This document shows, piece by piece, positions 45,591 to 57,945 of a DNA stretch of 64,000 nt. The notes beneath the pieces were generated by a model that saw only the letters and a list, made by a program, of their open reading frames with translations, was not told the DNA's origin and did not search any database. The stretch is from Wolfiporia cocos (lineage: Eukaryota > Basidiomycota > Agaricomycetes > Polyporales > Phaeolaceae), in NCBI GenBank assembly GCA_029448655.1, contig JACCLO010000012.1, positions 868,001 through 932,000 on the forward strand, written 5' to 3'. The first letter of the stretch is position 1. Each line of letters begins with the position of its first letter. The position numbers and the translations under genes were made by a program.

Positions 45591-45839
45591 GTACCAAGCT
45601 ACCGATGGCATCTGGCCTTTGAGTCACCATGCATCCCTAGCAATCAGTGAAGGAGCTACACCAGAGCTAGTTAAGTTTGTGACAGATATATCAAACAAGG
45701 CCCCAAAAACAATTGTATGTCTGTGGCCAACTGCAGGCATGGCCATGCCAGTATCTTATCTACTTTTGACATTTGTGCTTCAATGCCTCATGATGAGGTC
45801 TTGTGTCAATGGAAGCTCAGCTCAAGGACAAGATGGACA

Positions 45840-47970
45840 TGTCGCTCATGTTCTTCTACTGAGTTAGACTAGATGACAATGTCATTAAGATAGATGTGGT
45901 AGAATTTACCAAGGTAGTCATGGAGTGCTGCAGTTACATGACACTGGTGAATGGGAGGTGCATTCTGTAATCCAATAGGCATGATGAGCCATTCATACAA
46001 TCCCATTGGCGTTGACACAGCTGTGAGATGAACATCATTGGGTGCACTTGAGTTTGAAAGAAGGAATTTGTCATATCCATCTTTGACTGGATCTTCCCTT
46101 TTTCACAGTCTGCCAGGATGTCATCCACATGGGGCAAGGGATGAGAGTCCAGAGCAGTATTTGCATTTAATGAGCAATAATATTTGACCCAATGTGGCAA
46201 GGTGGTCAGGTCTGCCTTCAGGACAAGCAATGCAGGTGAAGCATGTGCAGAATTGGGAAGGGCAGATGTGTCCGGCATCCAGATGCTCTTGTATGAGCAC
46301 TGACCATGCTTCCCTGTACTTGTGTGGTGTGCTGTATGACTGTGTCACAATTCGTTTGGAGGCATTCTTGAGCTGTATGCAACACTAGACATTGCAGGGC
46401 AGTTGGTCCACATGAGGGATAGGCTCAAAGACATTGTGAAATTCTGTCATGATCTCCTTGCCAAGTGACTGAAGGTGCTGCTGCATGGCCTTTGTCTCCA
46501 AGTGGATACAAATCTCATCAATCCATTTATGCACAGCAGCCACTGGGTCCCCTTCAACTGTAGAACCATCAAGGTTCATGTGCTGTGAGGCAGTTGCCTG
46601 TTGAAGGTTCTGCAGCATGACCTTGTGGTGTTCAAGAGTGGTTTGGACAGCATCATGCAGCTTAATACATGTTTTTGTGTGAGGCTCTGGTACAACAGGG
46701 GATACACATGGTGGGTTCAACAGGTCGAAGCCAGAGTCTTTTGCAACAACAGAATGATCAATTAGAATGCAATTATGGGTAAGAAAGAGGAGCCAAAAGA
46801 GGAGCGGTACACAGAGGTTCAGTGAGATGATAGCATGAATTTTCTTTGAATGCCAGAAGTTGGATGGCTCACATGGGCAGATGTTCACATATTTGGTCAA
46901 GAGAATTGGGTTTGTCTGACCAGTTTGCATGGCAAGGTCAATCTGTTCTGGTCATCTGAGCTGGTGGCATCACAGGCCCAGTGCAGCAACAATGTCATCA
47001 TGGATTAGGACTGTGTGTGAGCCATTATCAATTAGGGATGAAACAATTAACAGTTCACTTAGCAAGTCATTCAGCATGCATGACCACATCAAGTGTGGCA
47101 CATGGAATGGGTCTTGAAATGGCCCAACTCCAGTTGACAATGGTGGTGGATTTGATGGAGGAACTGCCATGGCAACCAGGCATGGAGAAGGTGTACTCAC
47201 CAGCTCAGGGCCATTGTCTGTGTCTGCACCATCATTGTCCTCCAAATTTGAATCTTTGTCATCCACAGGCAGGACCATGGTCCCAATATCTGGCATGACA
47301 GCAATAAGGAAGGAAGTGTTAGCTATCACAGCCACCATCAGTGCCAGCATTATGGCAGCAACAGGATGAACCAGGGTGGTGTCATCATCGTGACTGGCCA
47401 TGATAGCAGCAGCAACTGAAGCAGCAGATGCACTCTTGATGCAAGCTCTGGCATGATCCATGTCAGCCTCAATGAGCATATGACATCTGGTGGCACTTGG
47501 AAAGCCATTGGGGCAGTTGTGTGATCTATGGTTGGGTGCAACAAAAAACCATCAACACTTGAGGCATCCATCATTGTCAAACAAGAGTGTTTGTTCTGAG
47601 TTCAGAAGTGCTGGCAGACATGGTGCAGAAGCCTGAGTGCTCTATGTGCTGTTGGATGTAGTTGGTGCACCATTTGACAGTGCTGCATGGTTTGGCAGAG
47701 AGTGATGTGAGGGTCCACCAGTGATATTGTCCCACCATGTCTGCTCCTGAGCAGCCCTTGCAATGTGCTCAAAATCCTCCAGGTCAGCACAGAGTTGTTC
47801 ATCAATGTGCCACACCACCATGACCCATTTGCAGTAGTCTGCGATGCCATTGAGCTTGTCTGAACAAAGACAATGCTTGGCAAGGTTCTGGGTCATCCCC
47901 ACCTCCAGTTGATGCCTGAGCTGGGTCTGATCCAGGTGCAATGCTGTTCCCTGCAGCACTGCATTCACAT
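45840..47970 (-). pseudogene. Decayed Ty3/gypsy retrotransposon (gag, protease, reverse transcriptase remnants)
   Basis: Read on the minus strand, broken frames give a gag-like part (about 47970-47640, GMTQNLAKHCLCSDKLNGIADY), a protease-like part and a reverse transcriptase part. The protease-like part (about 47200-46970) reads LLIVSSLIDNGSHTVLI. The RT part (about 46278-45868) reads ALDSHPLPHVDDILADC, MDMTNSFFQTQVHP and GLYEWLIMPIGLQNAPPIHQ. The catalytic YLDD box reads YLND and is followed within a few codons by an in-frame TAG where Trp is usual. RNase H and integrase are absent. CpG dinucleotides are almost missing, and substitutions are of the C-to-T/G-to-A kind. The element cannot be functional. 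Confidence 0.85.
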
Positions 47971-48658
47971 TCTTGAGGGCTACCCCCAGAAAGAGCGATC
48001 TCCCTGGGTCATACCAAGAATCTCACGATGTGTGGTCTCCTCCCAGTTCTTGTCTGGATAGTTGTCTCAGAGCTCCTGCATAAATTCTGAGAATGCTAGC
48101 ACAATCTGCTAGTTTTGGGCAGGGACACTACAGTTGGCACACAAGATCTGAACAAGATAATCCTGTGTCTTGCAAACACATGTGTAGGTAGTCAGTGTGA
48201 AAGGTAGCTAAATGAAGAAGTGTAAAGGTGGGATATTATGGGGTGGTGCACTGAGGAGGTGGTGGATGAGGGTTAAGTAAATTAGGCCCTGACAGGACAA
48301 CAATGGGGCTTTAAGTACCGTATGTTGACAGTTGAACAAATAGATATACATATCCTGCCATCTGGAGTAGGTTATTGTGCAACCATAACAGGTAGGCATT
48401 GACAAGATGGCATGGTGAGTGATGTATGGATGAGTAAGCAAGGCTTACAGTGCTTCTGGGATCTGTTGGAGTCAGAATCCAAGGGTGGGTTTTTTTATTA
48501 GAGATCTCAGGAGAGCTATCTCCATCTAATATGCTCTTCACCCTTAGTCTAAAGTAGTCATGGAGTTCCTATGTTGTAGTCCCAAGTTGTAGGAGCCAGC
48601 AAAGGCATCATAGAATATTGTCTTCAGCCTGCAAAAGTTCTTGAAAGGCAACTACTTG

Positions 48659-49974
48659 TCAATTGTCCTGACTGAGGGCTTTTCGATCTTGAGTTGGGGT
48701 TTGAACTACTTCCTTTCTTGGAAGTGTTCCCATGAGATCTGCAAGGATCACACTTTTGTCCAGCATGGCATCATCAATGAATGTGTTAGAAGAGTCCCCG
48801 GATAGGTCAAGCACAGCACTATTGCCATTGAATCTAAATGAAGTGTATATGAAAAATTTATATTTGTCTTTACCTGATATGCTGGCCTCATTGTCATTAG
48901 GGCTGCCTTCATCCAGAAGATCAAGAAGTTCCTTTGAATACTGTGCAGCTACAGCACTGTGGATTTTGGTTTTGAAAGTGTACAAGAGGATCCTCCTTGA
49001 TTGGGCAGTGCCTGTTGCTTGCTTTGGTAATAGTTGCCCTGAGCATGGCACTCCTTCTGTGTCTGGAAGGATTCCAGGAGAACCTTAGTTACTAGGATGA
49101 TAATCCACAGATCTAAGCATGGGAGGTGGCCTGATCAGAGATAAGACCCAAAGTAGTTATTCTTCAACTGGCCTTGTTAGGACTTGAGAGGATTAATTGT
49201 TCTAGCAGATTATTCCACAGGTATATTGGGGCAACAAGCAGATTCCTGAGTGTTATCAAGAGACCAGCTAAGCCAGAATGAGTAATATTTCAGATAAGAC
49301 TGCAAGTAAGCCAGAAACAGAAGTGCACATTTTGCTTGCGACCATGTGAGAGCATAATGTTCAAATTTGGATGATTTGAAATGTTGGGCCTCCTTGTTGA
49401 AAGCCATGATTGCATCCTTGTAGATGTCAATCTCCTTGAGCAGATGGAGCAGTAGCTCCACCAAATGTGTACAAATTTCATTTTGTGCAGAACCTTTTGG
49501 GATACAGTGTAAGTGCTTATTCAAGCCATTCCACCAAGCTTGCCACATATGGAACATGCAGAGCAAAAAGAGGATCTCTAGCCACACCTGAGATAAGCCA
49601 TAATGCTCCTTTGTATCATTATCAGTCATTCCCACAATCAGTGCAAAGCTTTCACCCAGTTTGTTGGTGCCCAGACCTTGATGGAAGTGCCCCAGAAGTT
49701 CATGCATTAGCTCACTATTGTAGTCAGCATGTACCCTATTGCTTTTAGTAGTTTTTCAAGCAGAGAATAAAACATGGCCTAGAGGAGCTCCATGCAGCAG
49801 GCCATCAAGAGCCATAGGAGTGGATAGCAGAGTGCAAGCACTACAGAGGCCAAAATTGCTGTCTAAGAGCATGAATTGCCAATGGCCATGCTTCCAAGCC
49901 AGTTGCCATTGCTCTGGAGTGGAGATTATAATAGTGAACCTGTTATGGTGATATGTGGTATACGGTTTTTTCAA
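48659..49974 (-). pseudogene. Decayed MULE-type DNA transposase
   Basis: On the minus strand the pieces read HGHWQFMLLDSNFGLCSACT, LDGLLHGAPLGHVLFSA, LGTNKLGESFALIVGMTDND, LSQVWLEILFLLCMFHMWQA and WWNGLNKHLHCIPKGSAQNE. These follow the order of MULE transposases of Agaricomycetes: the D of TDND, then the C-x2-H core. A further piece (48659-49051) is probably the C-terminal region. Frames are broken near 49708-49750 and 49050-49210. The DNA is CpG-poor like the gypsy wreck. Terminal inverted repeats were not found. Confidence 0.7.
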
Positions 49975-51187
49975 TTCTCCCCTGTGCAGTGGGACTTAGT
50001 GTGCAGCAAGACTTGGCATTCAACTGCCTGATAGCACATGGTATATTCATTACCCTTGTTCAACCAAGGCCCCATTTCAGATGTATCAACTCTCCACCCT
50101 CATATCAGGGCTTCTAGCTGACTGCTGTATTCAACTATGGTACAAAACACGTTTCAGCCTCTGTTGTGCTCAACCACAGCAATCTTCCTTGTCATTCTAT
50201 CGTACTAGCCATATACTGGCCAAGCTCTTCAGCTCAACCTTGTTGTGTAAACAAGGATCTTATATTCACTCTCAAACTTGGGAAATTAGGCTCAGCAAAT
50301 ATATCAATGCTCTGACTCTGCAACTGCATATCACAAGACACACCGTGGACCCAATGCAACGTGCTCATGAGAAGTGCTATAGCCACCCCCCCAAATGGGC
50401 TATGATAACAGCTTGGCTGTTATCAAGCGTCCAGCTATATATGCAGTTGATATTCCCATGGTAGGTGTCTAATACTCACTCAATGGTGAGGCCCTGTATG
50501 CCAACACACTAACTATGTGGTCTAACCATAGTTATTACTCTGTAACGTCTATGATCTTATGCTTTCACATGATCTGTGACACTGCAGTCTCGAGTCTATA
50601 GGAGTAATGTGCTACTTGAATACACTAAGTAAACTCCTTCGAGTTGACCTAGCTGAATGGATATTCAATCCATAACAGAACCAGTCTGAGATATTTGCAA
50701 CATGAGGCTGGTAATATAAGCAGGCTTCTAAAAGTAGGAGACTAGGCAGCCTAGGGTTATCAACATGAAACCATAGATTGAGGTTTGTGTGCATGGCTGA
50801 GTGCTGAGGGATGCTGAGTTACCTGTATAGTGTGCTATAGAGATGTTGCCTCATATTCATTTGAAATGTAGTGGTAACTATTGTCACCATAGAGGATTTC
50901 ATCTTCACTGAGGTGGCTGGATTTCTCATATACAAAGTTGCAGCAATGGGTGCACACAAGACTTAGAGTAAATGACTTCTGGAATAGGGATATAGCATAG
51001 TCTCAGATCATGGGATGCAGTGGAATAGAAGTTTTTTTTGTTATTTCAGTTTGATTCAGGCATGCAGCAGAGTGTTCCAGGATACCATAGATTTCATGAA
51101 TGGCTAGAAGCTGTTTGCCTTTTGAATCTGTCACAGTATTGACGCTGTGGCATGCCCAGCTATTTTTTAGGTATTTTACAGGGTTAT
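49975..51187. other. Non-coding, decayed repeat DNA
   Basis: CpG-poor, AT-rich DNA upstream of the MULE remnant, in its reading direction. A few short frames may be its N-terminal part but carry no clear motif. Confidence 0.35.
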
Positions 51188-51761
51188 TGTGGTACTCCAA
51201 TCCCCCTAGATCCTACGTTAGCACCTCCACGTCCATCCCTCTTACGTTTAGACGCCTGACCTGGTCGATCATGATAAGATAAGGTACATGCGCGCTTGGG
51301 GTGCACGCTTATCCCCATCACGTTACGGTCACAGATGTACATGTCATTACAGTAGTTACAGATCACATGGACCTTTAGGTACGGCGCACAGACCGCGCCT
51401 TTAGGGTAGGCTAGTAATTGTCACTACACATGTATATAACCTACGACAGAATGAGGCTTACTCCTCATTCTTAGGATTCTTGACTATGGGCACAAGGCCC
51501 CTTTCTACACCATGACTCCCTGCGTGCCGCCCGATGTTACCCATGCAGAGTACTTTTAGTACTCCCAGTGGACTCCTTTTAGGAGTCCCGTACTACTGGT
51601 CCTCCGGTATTGGGTATGCCGACACCACCGACGTCTCTATGTCACCACATGCACGCTAGTCTGGTAGCGACGCCATACAGCCTGACTCGCCACCTTACCT
51701 CCGCTTGCCGCTGTGGATAAGGACTTAGGAGATTAGGGGTTCCCCGGCAGGGCCGGTCACA
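51188..51761 (-). mobile_element. Putative solo LTR (CpG-normal island)
   Basis: Read on the minus strand it starts TGTGACCGGCCCTGCCGGGG and ends GGAGTACCACA, that is TG...CA. It is about 574 bp long. Unlike the DNA on both sides it has a normal number of CpG sites, so it arrived later or escaped decay. TACTTTTAGTACTCC and CTCCTTTTAGGAGTCC are short palindromes inside it. No 5-bp target duplication is visible at these ends, so the borders are provisional. Confidence 0.5.
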
Positions 51762-54181
51762 CAGTCTGGTGAGACCATGTCAGAATCATAGGTGGTAATC
51801 AGCCACAGCCATGTGCAGCATCTGACATTCTTCCATGGGTTATCTCATCACTTTGATGGGTGATTGCGAGCTGTATTGTCCATGCCACAGGAACATTGGT
51901 ATAATCTATTTTGGTGTTCATATGTTTGCATGCTGTCTTTTGACTTGACATGATCATGGTGGTGATCACAGATTACTAGCTTAGACTGAATATTCTGTGG
52001 GATCTTGTCAGGGATGTGCACTTCAAGATCAGTGAGAACTTGGTAAGCCTTATCTATTTAAGTAATAAGCATAATTCAATGCATATGTGGGAGTTATACT
52101 CTGTGCCTCAATTGTAATTGTAAGATCAAATGAATGCCTCTCCAGACCTATTGTATCCATGTGATGTTGCATGGCCTCTTGGGGACTGGGCAAGAGAAAC
52201 AGGTGGGTAGAAATACTTGACAGAAATGCTCAACTTTGCAAGGGCTTGACTTGGCCCAGGAGTGATGCTGGCCATATTGCAATGACCCTGAATGGTGTTA
52301 CTTCTGTCATTTAAAAGGCTGTATGCACAGAAATGCTGGCTGGATGTTGTAGACTATGGACAAGGCAGTAGTATTTACACATTCTCTATTCTATGACATT
52401 TGGGTTTGGAGATCCCAATTCCACCAATCCTTGGGTGAGTTGTATTCCCCTCAATGACTATAGCCACTATGTCTAGCTTATTATTTTCTTTGATGCTGCT
52501 GATAAATGGCAATGTCTTCTGCATTGGTATAACAATCAGCTCCTCCCAAACATTCATGGCAACCCACTTCAAAATGCGGCCTGACAAGGACTTACTTAGA
52601 GGACTTGAAAAGGGGGCTTGAGGCGATAAGCAGACAAGTTAAGCAGTATGAAAAGGCTAATAGCTTTGGGGGCTACTAGCAGTGTCGATAGATGAACAGT
52701 TCTGAGTCCTAAGCGACTCAGAAGGGCAGTATATATACACAGTTGTCAGGACCAATGGGACCGAGGGACAGACCCCTAATACCGTATGTACGGGCATGTG
52801 ATAATGATGACCGAGGATGAGTAATATCCCGGTCGGCGATTGTCATCAGTATGACTAGCGATGAGTAAGGCTCATGTGATGTTTGGTCTAGTGGACGAAG
52901 TGTGGCTACACATGTAACTAGAGATAAGATAAGATAAGAGCGGCGATCAGCGGCGGTAATTGTAAGTGGTATGTTAGGTGTAGGTTAAGTACAGGATAAG
53001 TGCAGATAGGTGTTGGACGCGTCGTATAAGTCTGGGAAAATTAGGGAAAAATATGGAGAAATTGTGACACGGCCACTCATGATGTTTTCAGAACGTTGAT
53101 GCCCTGCTTGCAATGAATGAACAAAGTATGGATATGCAAGACATTATGGCCAATGGTCTCATTGCCAGTATGAAAATACTCATTACAGTCTCTGAGCCTC
53201 ACTGATGTTCTCTGCTCTTTCTGGCAGCTGCAGACACCCCCCATGTTGGCTCTTCCAATCTGTAGCAGTCCCCTTGCACATTCAGAGCATTGACATCTGA
53301 GACACTGACCATCAGCTCAGTTGGAATTGAGTCCTCTGGTGTATCCATTGAAGCTCAAGTCCCTGCCAACAATATCATCAGCCCTTATGCTCTGGCCTGC
53401 ACTGTCAAGGAGAATGTGGTTATGGAGACAAAGAACAGGATGGCAACAGGGAAGGGGAAGGAGGTAACCAGGAATAGTGTTACAGAGGTGGATAGCAGCA
53501 TTGGTACATCAGCTTTAGGTAGCTGCAAGCATCGTACTCACAATATGCCAGCTGGGCAGTAGTTGCAGTCTGGCCCAGTAGTTCCAATGAGCTTGTGTCA
53601 ATGATACAGTGATTACAATGAATTTTACCCGGCTTCAGTCTGATTGCAATCATGACTGTTATGGCAAACATGAATAATCATTACAATTGGTTACAAAGCT
53701 ACATATGAATCGCGTTACAAGATTCAAGTAATAACTCCTTACATGCAACACAACACAACAATGCAATTGCATTGCAACCAAATCATTTCCATTGCAATGC
53801 TAATTGATTGAATCACAAGCCTGGATCATTGCAATCGCTTGCAAGCCAGATCTGAAATTTCCCACACACTTGGCATTGGGCTGACGAGAAACCATAATAT
53901 GACTCATGATGTCTCTGGAGTCTGTCCAGTACGTTCTTCCCTTGTTCTGTTTCTTATGTTTATGTCTTTGACTTAGGTTTCCTCAAGAACTCTCAAAAAG
54001 TAGTGTAACAATGTGTTTGTAATTGATTGACATTTGCTATTGATTGCTGTATCAAAAACCCCTTACTTTGTGTGTGAATGGTCCAATAGGGCAGGCTTGA
54101 GAGAACTTCCACCAGTAATTGCTTAGAGTCACACATGCATTGAGGTATCATATTCAAGTGGCAAATCCTCAAACTTAACAT
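51762..54181. other. Decayed repeat DNA with a second CpG-containing island
   Basis: Mostly CpG-poor, with no gene. About 52600-53070 has more CpG, includes a short GATAA tandem run (about 52924-52938), and ends in TGTGACACGGCC, an LTR-like terminus whose partner I cannot find. 53680-53870 is rich in TTGCAAT/ATTGCAA words. Confidence 0.4.
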
Positions 54182-54211
54182 CCGCGGCGAAGCCACGGGT
54201 GATTACACTAG
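54182..54211 (+). mobile_element. Helitron-type 3' terminus
   Basis: Hairpin CCGCGGC-GAA-GCCACGG (54182-54198, one C-A mismatch) is followed by GTGATTACA and CTAG (54208-54211). This is the same end as the elements at 2234-2263 and 2503-2531. The preceding ACATC also matches element 3. No 5' terminus could be located to the left. It lies 143 bp before the NIF3-like start codon. Confidence 0.6.
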
Positions 54212-54353
54212 AAGCCACTACCCGCTAGGCACGTGTTTGTTTGGATCATCACAGTCGTATTACTTCACGTCAGTCTACCTCGAGCTCTCTCCTCCCCGGC
54301 TCCGAACACATCTGTCCGACCCGACCCCAAACCCAAGATCGCCGCCGCCGGAC

Positions 54354-55030
54354 ATGCAGCCCTTCAAGCTCGTCTTCTTCTGCCCGGTCGCGTCGACGCA
54401 GGCGGTGCTCCGCCACCTCTTCGAGCAGTTCCCGCGGACCGTCGGGCGCATCGGCGCGTACGGCGGGTGCGCGTTCGTCAGCCGGGGCACTGGTCCGTAC
54501 CGCCTCCCGCTCCGCCGTCGCTCCCCGCGCTGAGCTCTGCGCTCTGCGTGCACCCTGTACATGTGGCGAACCGCGCCGTGTCCCGTGTCTGCGCCGTGTC
54601 CCGTGTCCCTTGTCTGCGCTGTGTCCCGTGTCTGCGCCGTGTCCCGTGTCCCGTGTCTGCGTCCGGCGTCCCGAACTGCGGACTGAATCTGTCGCGCGAT
54701 GCGAACTGCGAACCGGGTCCGTCGCGTGCGGCGTGCGGCGTGCGGCGGGCGTGTGCGCAGGCCAGTTCGTCCCGCTCGACGGCGCGCGTCCGACGGTCGG
54801 GGCGGTGGGCCGGCCGGAGTATGTGGAGGAGGACCGGGTGGAGGTGCTGGTGCGGGTGAGCGCGGAGGACGGAGAGCGGGTGGAGATGAGGCGGGTGCTG
54901 GATGAGCTCAGAAGGGTGAAGTGTGCGGCTCGGGTGCGGGGAGACTCTGACTGACATGATAGGTGTGTTCCCGCAGGTTCATCCTTACGAGGAGGTCGCG
55001 TTCGATGTCTACCGCTTGGAGGATTTCTGA
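54354..55030 (+). CDS. NIF3/YqfO C-terminal (PII-like) domain protein
   Basis: Small conserved fungal protein of about 105 residues. Exon 1 is MQPFKLVFFCPVASTQAVLR, HLFEQFPRTVGRIGAYGGCA, FVSRGT. Exon 2 (from about 54765) is GQFVPLDGARPTVGAVGRPE, YVEEDRVEVLVRVS, VLDELRR. Exon 3 (from 54978) is VHPYEEVAFDVYRLEDF. The VEEDRVEV...HPYEEVAFDVY signature is that of the PII-like insert of the NIF3/YqfO family, here free-standing. Its molecular role is unknown; a metal or nucleotide sensor is possible. Intron 1 (about 54488-54764, 277 bp) is long and holds a CCGTGTCCCGTGTCTGCG minisatellite. Intron 2 is about 58 bp. Confidence 0.75.
54560..54672 (+). repeat. Intronic minisatellite
   Basis: About five imperfect units of CCGTGTCCCGTGTCTGCG and shorter CCGTGTC pieces inside intron 1 of the NIF3-like gene, then GCGTGCGG runs to about 54755. 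It accounts for the unusual intron length. Confidence 0.75.
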
Positions 55031-55674
55031 TGTCGTGGCTGGACGAGGCGATGGGTTCGCGCGTGCTGAACCGACATCCGTGCTGTCGCGGTTCATAGCG
55101 CGTTCTCGCGGGACCTGTCAACGTATTTTTAACGATCTTATGGTATGTTCGTGCTGCCCGGATGTTCTAGTCCCAGCAGAGCTCTGGTCACAATAAGCCA
55201 CTCGTTGATTCGCCTGATAATACATCACATTTGACGGCTATCCGACTGGAACGAAGTATTAACTAGTGTACAGTTGGTGACGGTGAGTGGTGGTACAGAT
55301 GCTGACGATGACGTTGAGCAATAGAGGATGCGCGGATCACGAAGCGATAGCGATGAATGTGGAAGCGAAGACGCGGCAGCGATAGCGGGCACACCGCAAG
55401 CGGGTCTTGTGCTCAATCGATGCGGCCACAGTATAGGGCGGCTTGGAACAACCGAGCGCTCACGAACGCCGCTACGATATATATGTAATTATGAATGAAT
55501 GGGGAGAAGCAGCGGTGAGTTATGAACAAGCTCAGGGTCCGTAATTAACCACATACCAGTCTATTCGGGGGAATAGCCCAGGAAGCGGCACACGGAGGTC
55601 AGTGGCTCTGCGCAAAGCTAGTGTAGCAGCGATGCCGACAGCGAGAGGCGAACGCAGGAGACGAAGAGCGGTCG
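55031..55674. other. Convergent intergenic space
   Basis: 3' flank of the NIF3-like gene. Short frames only. Confidence 0.45.
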
Positions 55675-55881
55675 TTAGCATCCTGTGCGGGCGAGCTGCA
55701 GGGAAGGAACACGGACGTACGCATCGACGAACGACGACAGGGGCGTGCCCCTCATCCGGATCGCGACGGCTGTCGACGCGATGGCCGTGACGACGCTCGT
55801 GATGCCGAGCAGCGTGAGGTAGTCTCTGCGCGAGGCCTCGCTCTCGAAGGACGGGTGCTCGATGACGTCGAAGGCGCGCAT
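55675..55881 (-). CDS. Small single-pass membrane protein, hypothetical
   Basis: A 68-codon frame starting at ATG 55881 in good context (ACACAATG): MRAFDVIEHPSFESEASRRD, then a hydrophobic helix LLGITSVVTAIASTAVAIRM and the short tail RGTPLSSFVDAYVRVPSL. I do not recognise the family. The size and single-helix layout resemble small mitochondrial or ER membrane subunits. The upstream extension of this frame (to 56082) lacks an ATG with a better context. Confidence 0.45.
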   Translation of the reverse strand: MRAFDVIEHPSFESEASRRDYLTLLGITSVVTAIASTAVAIRMRGTPLSSFVDAYVRVPSLQLARTGC

Positions 55882-57945
55882 TGTGTCTGTGTCGGTGGGC
55901 AGGAGTCGATAGGGGCGCGGGTGGTGTCCACTGTTTGTGTGCGGCGAACTAGGGGGCGAGCGGCGGAGGGCTGGGATGGCGGGGCGCGGGTGTGTGCGAG
56001 GCAGGCTCGGTGAACAACCGCTTTTATGGCCCATCGCAATTGTGCGACTATGGATCTGACACAGTGACATCGACATCGCCACAAGCCACGGGCACTGGCC
56101 CGTGATTGCGCGCGCGCCAATGCGACGTGTGCCGTTTCCCTCACCTGATGACTCTCACAGCGCAACAATTGCGAGCCTCGTCCGTTTCGCACCGGAAGCT
56201 GAGCGCGGGCTATTCAGATGTGCAGATCGCCTCCGCTCGGGCGAGTGAGCAGCGCTCACATGCAGAGGCTCCGCACACGTCGCTGGAGGCCACTCGATCG
56301 GACGATGAACGATCGGACGATGAAGCACATATGGCGCCGGGAGACAAATAGTAAAGATCCGATCGTGCGCATCGTGTGCGCGACAAACCGGGCGGACTAG
56401 CTCGCTCTTAGTGCCCCTCGAAGGATAATAATTGATACGCCCACCCTGATAGAGCTGCTAAGCTCAGGGGGGCGTGTGCACACGAAGCCAGTGCCAGCGC
56501 AGCTTACTCCCCATTTCGACACAATAACCGGGGGGAAAGGCAGGAGCGCGTTGCGATGCGCAGCTGGACCGCACCCGCGGCACCGTAGGCGTCAGCAGGC
56601 CCGGAGCAGCTAGCCCCGACGTCGCGCGGTGACGCTGACGCTGTAACTCGTCTCGGAGTGATGGTCGGCGACTGGAACGGTTCTGTGACTACGGACGGAC
56701 CGCCCAAGCGCCGGCTAGATCAGACCCAGAGGCGACAATTAGGCAAGCGCGTTTTGATATTTCGCTAGCAGGTGGCGCAACGAAGATAGAAATAGCAAAC
56801 AGCTGCTTAGCGCCTTTGAAACTTGATGGACGAACGGCGGGCTAGTGCAGACGCCGAGGATGGCCACCCGCGCATTCAAGCGTCAGCTCTAATGTGGAAC
56901 GAGACAGCGGGATCGCCGGCTGGACTCGATAGCAAAGTCCGCGGTTCCTGACAGGCGCGTCGCTGCCGGCTGAGAGCTCGCCTTTGAGACTCGCGCGTTG
57001 CGGGCAGCCCGGGCTGGAACATCTGAGGCGGCGACGTGCGGGCGGCGGCACGACGGGTGTCGCGATGGGCGGCGTCGTAGGCCGGCGGAAAGGTCTCGAT
57101 AGCGACCCCTCGTCGCGAGCGCACGGTCGCGCTCCGCTGATCATCGGAAGCGTGCTAATGAGGCGCGATCCGTTGTGCGCGGGTGCGCATATTTGGGCTG
57201 GGGATGCACAGATTTAGTTTAGTGAGTACTTACCTCCGAAACCTACGCGAGGTCGTTATGCATTGCCATATTCGGGTTCATTGTTCCTGTAATGATGAAT
57301 GTTTCATACTCGTAACAGCGGAGCAAAGCCTGATTATGATTCAGCATTATTGATTACTAGTTCCAAACGATAGCTAGCTCGGTCCATATCATTCGAACAT
57401 AACAGGGTTGCCGTTGTGGCGCATGATGCACCTTGATCCGATCCTTGTCCACTATAGCGCAATCGTCCATATATTGGCGACCTCGAACAGACATTGTGGC
57501 TTCTGACTGGCCTCAGCCACAGTCTCAGATAGGCAACTCTCCTGCCATGATAGGCAAGTGTGCTCTGTGGATTTGTTTACCTCGCGGCCATTTTGGCCCT
57601 GTGATGTTGATTCGTGGGATGCGTCTGTCGAGCTGTCCTTCATCTTCTCTCGTCGGTCTTGCTCCATGGGATGCGTCGTCTCCTCTTAGCCCGCTGATAA
57701 CCTGCGTCCACTGCAAGTCGAAACTGTGATCATCCTGAGCGTTTCTCCCACCTTTGCGTTTCGGACTGTCAGGCCCGTTGCGACTGACCGTTAATGATCT
57801 CATCGACACAAATCAAGCGGTGTGAAACCTGCTGGGCGTCTGATACTCAATCCGAGTATAGCGTGGGAGAATTGCCACTTCGGGGGTGTACGACGCCGAC
57901 CGCGCCGGGATCCTACCACACACTTGCCTACCGCACTCCATCACA
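55882..57945. other. Intergenic, 2 kb, no clear gene
   Basis: Two perfect copies of GATCGGACGATGAA lie in tandem at about 56298-56324. Frames at 56842-57217 and 57433-57729 are unconserved. The final part is the upstream region of the F-BAR gene. Confidence 0.4.

Noticed and set aside
51188..51761. Exact target-site duplication of the LTR-like island
   Set aside because: Flanks GTTAT and CAGTC do not match, so borders stay provisional and no TSD is claimed.
56842..57217. Overlapping ORFs on both strands
   Set aside because: No motif, no plausible exon structure, composition like the surrounding intergenic DNA.
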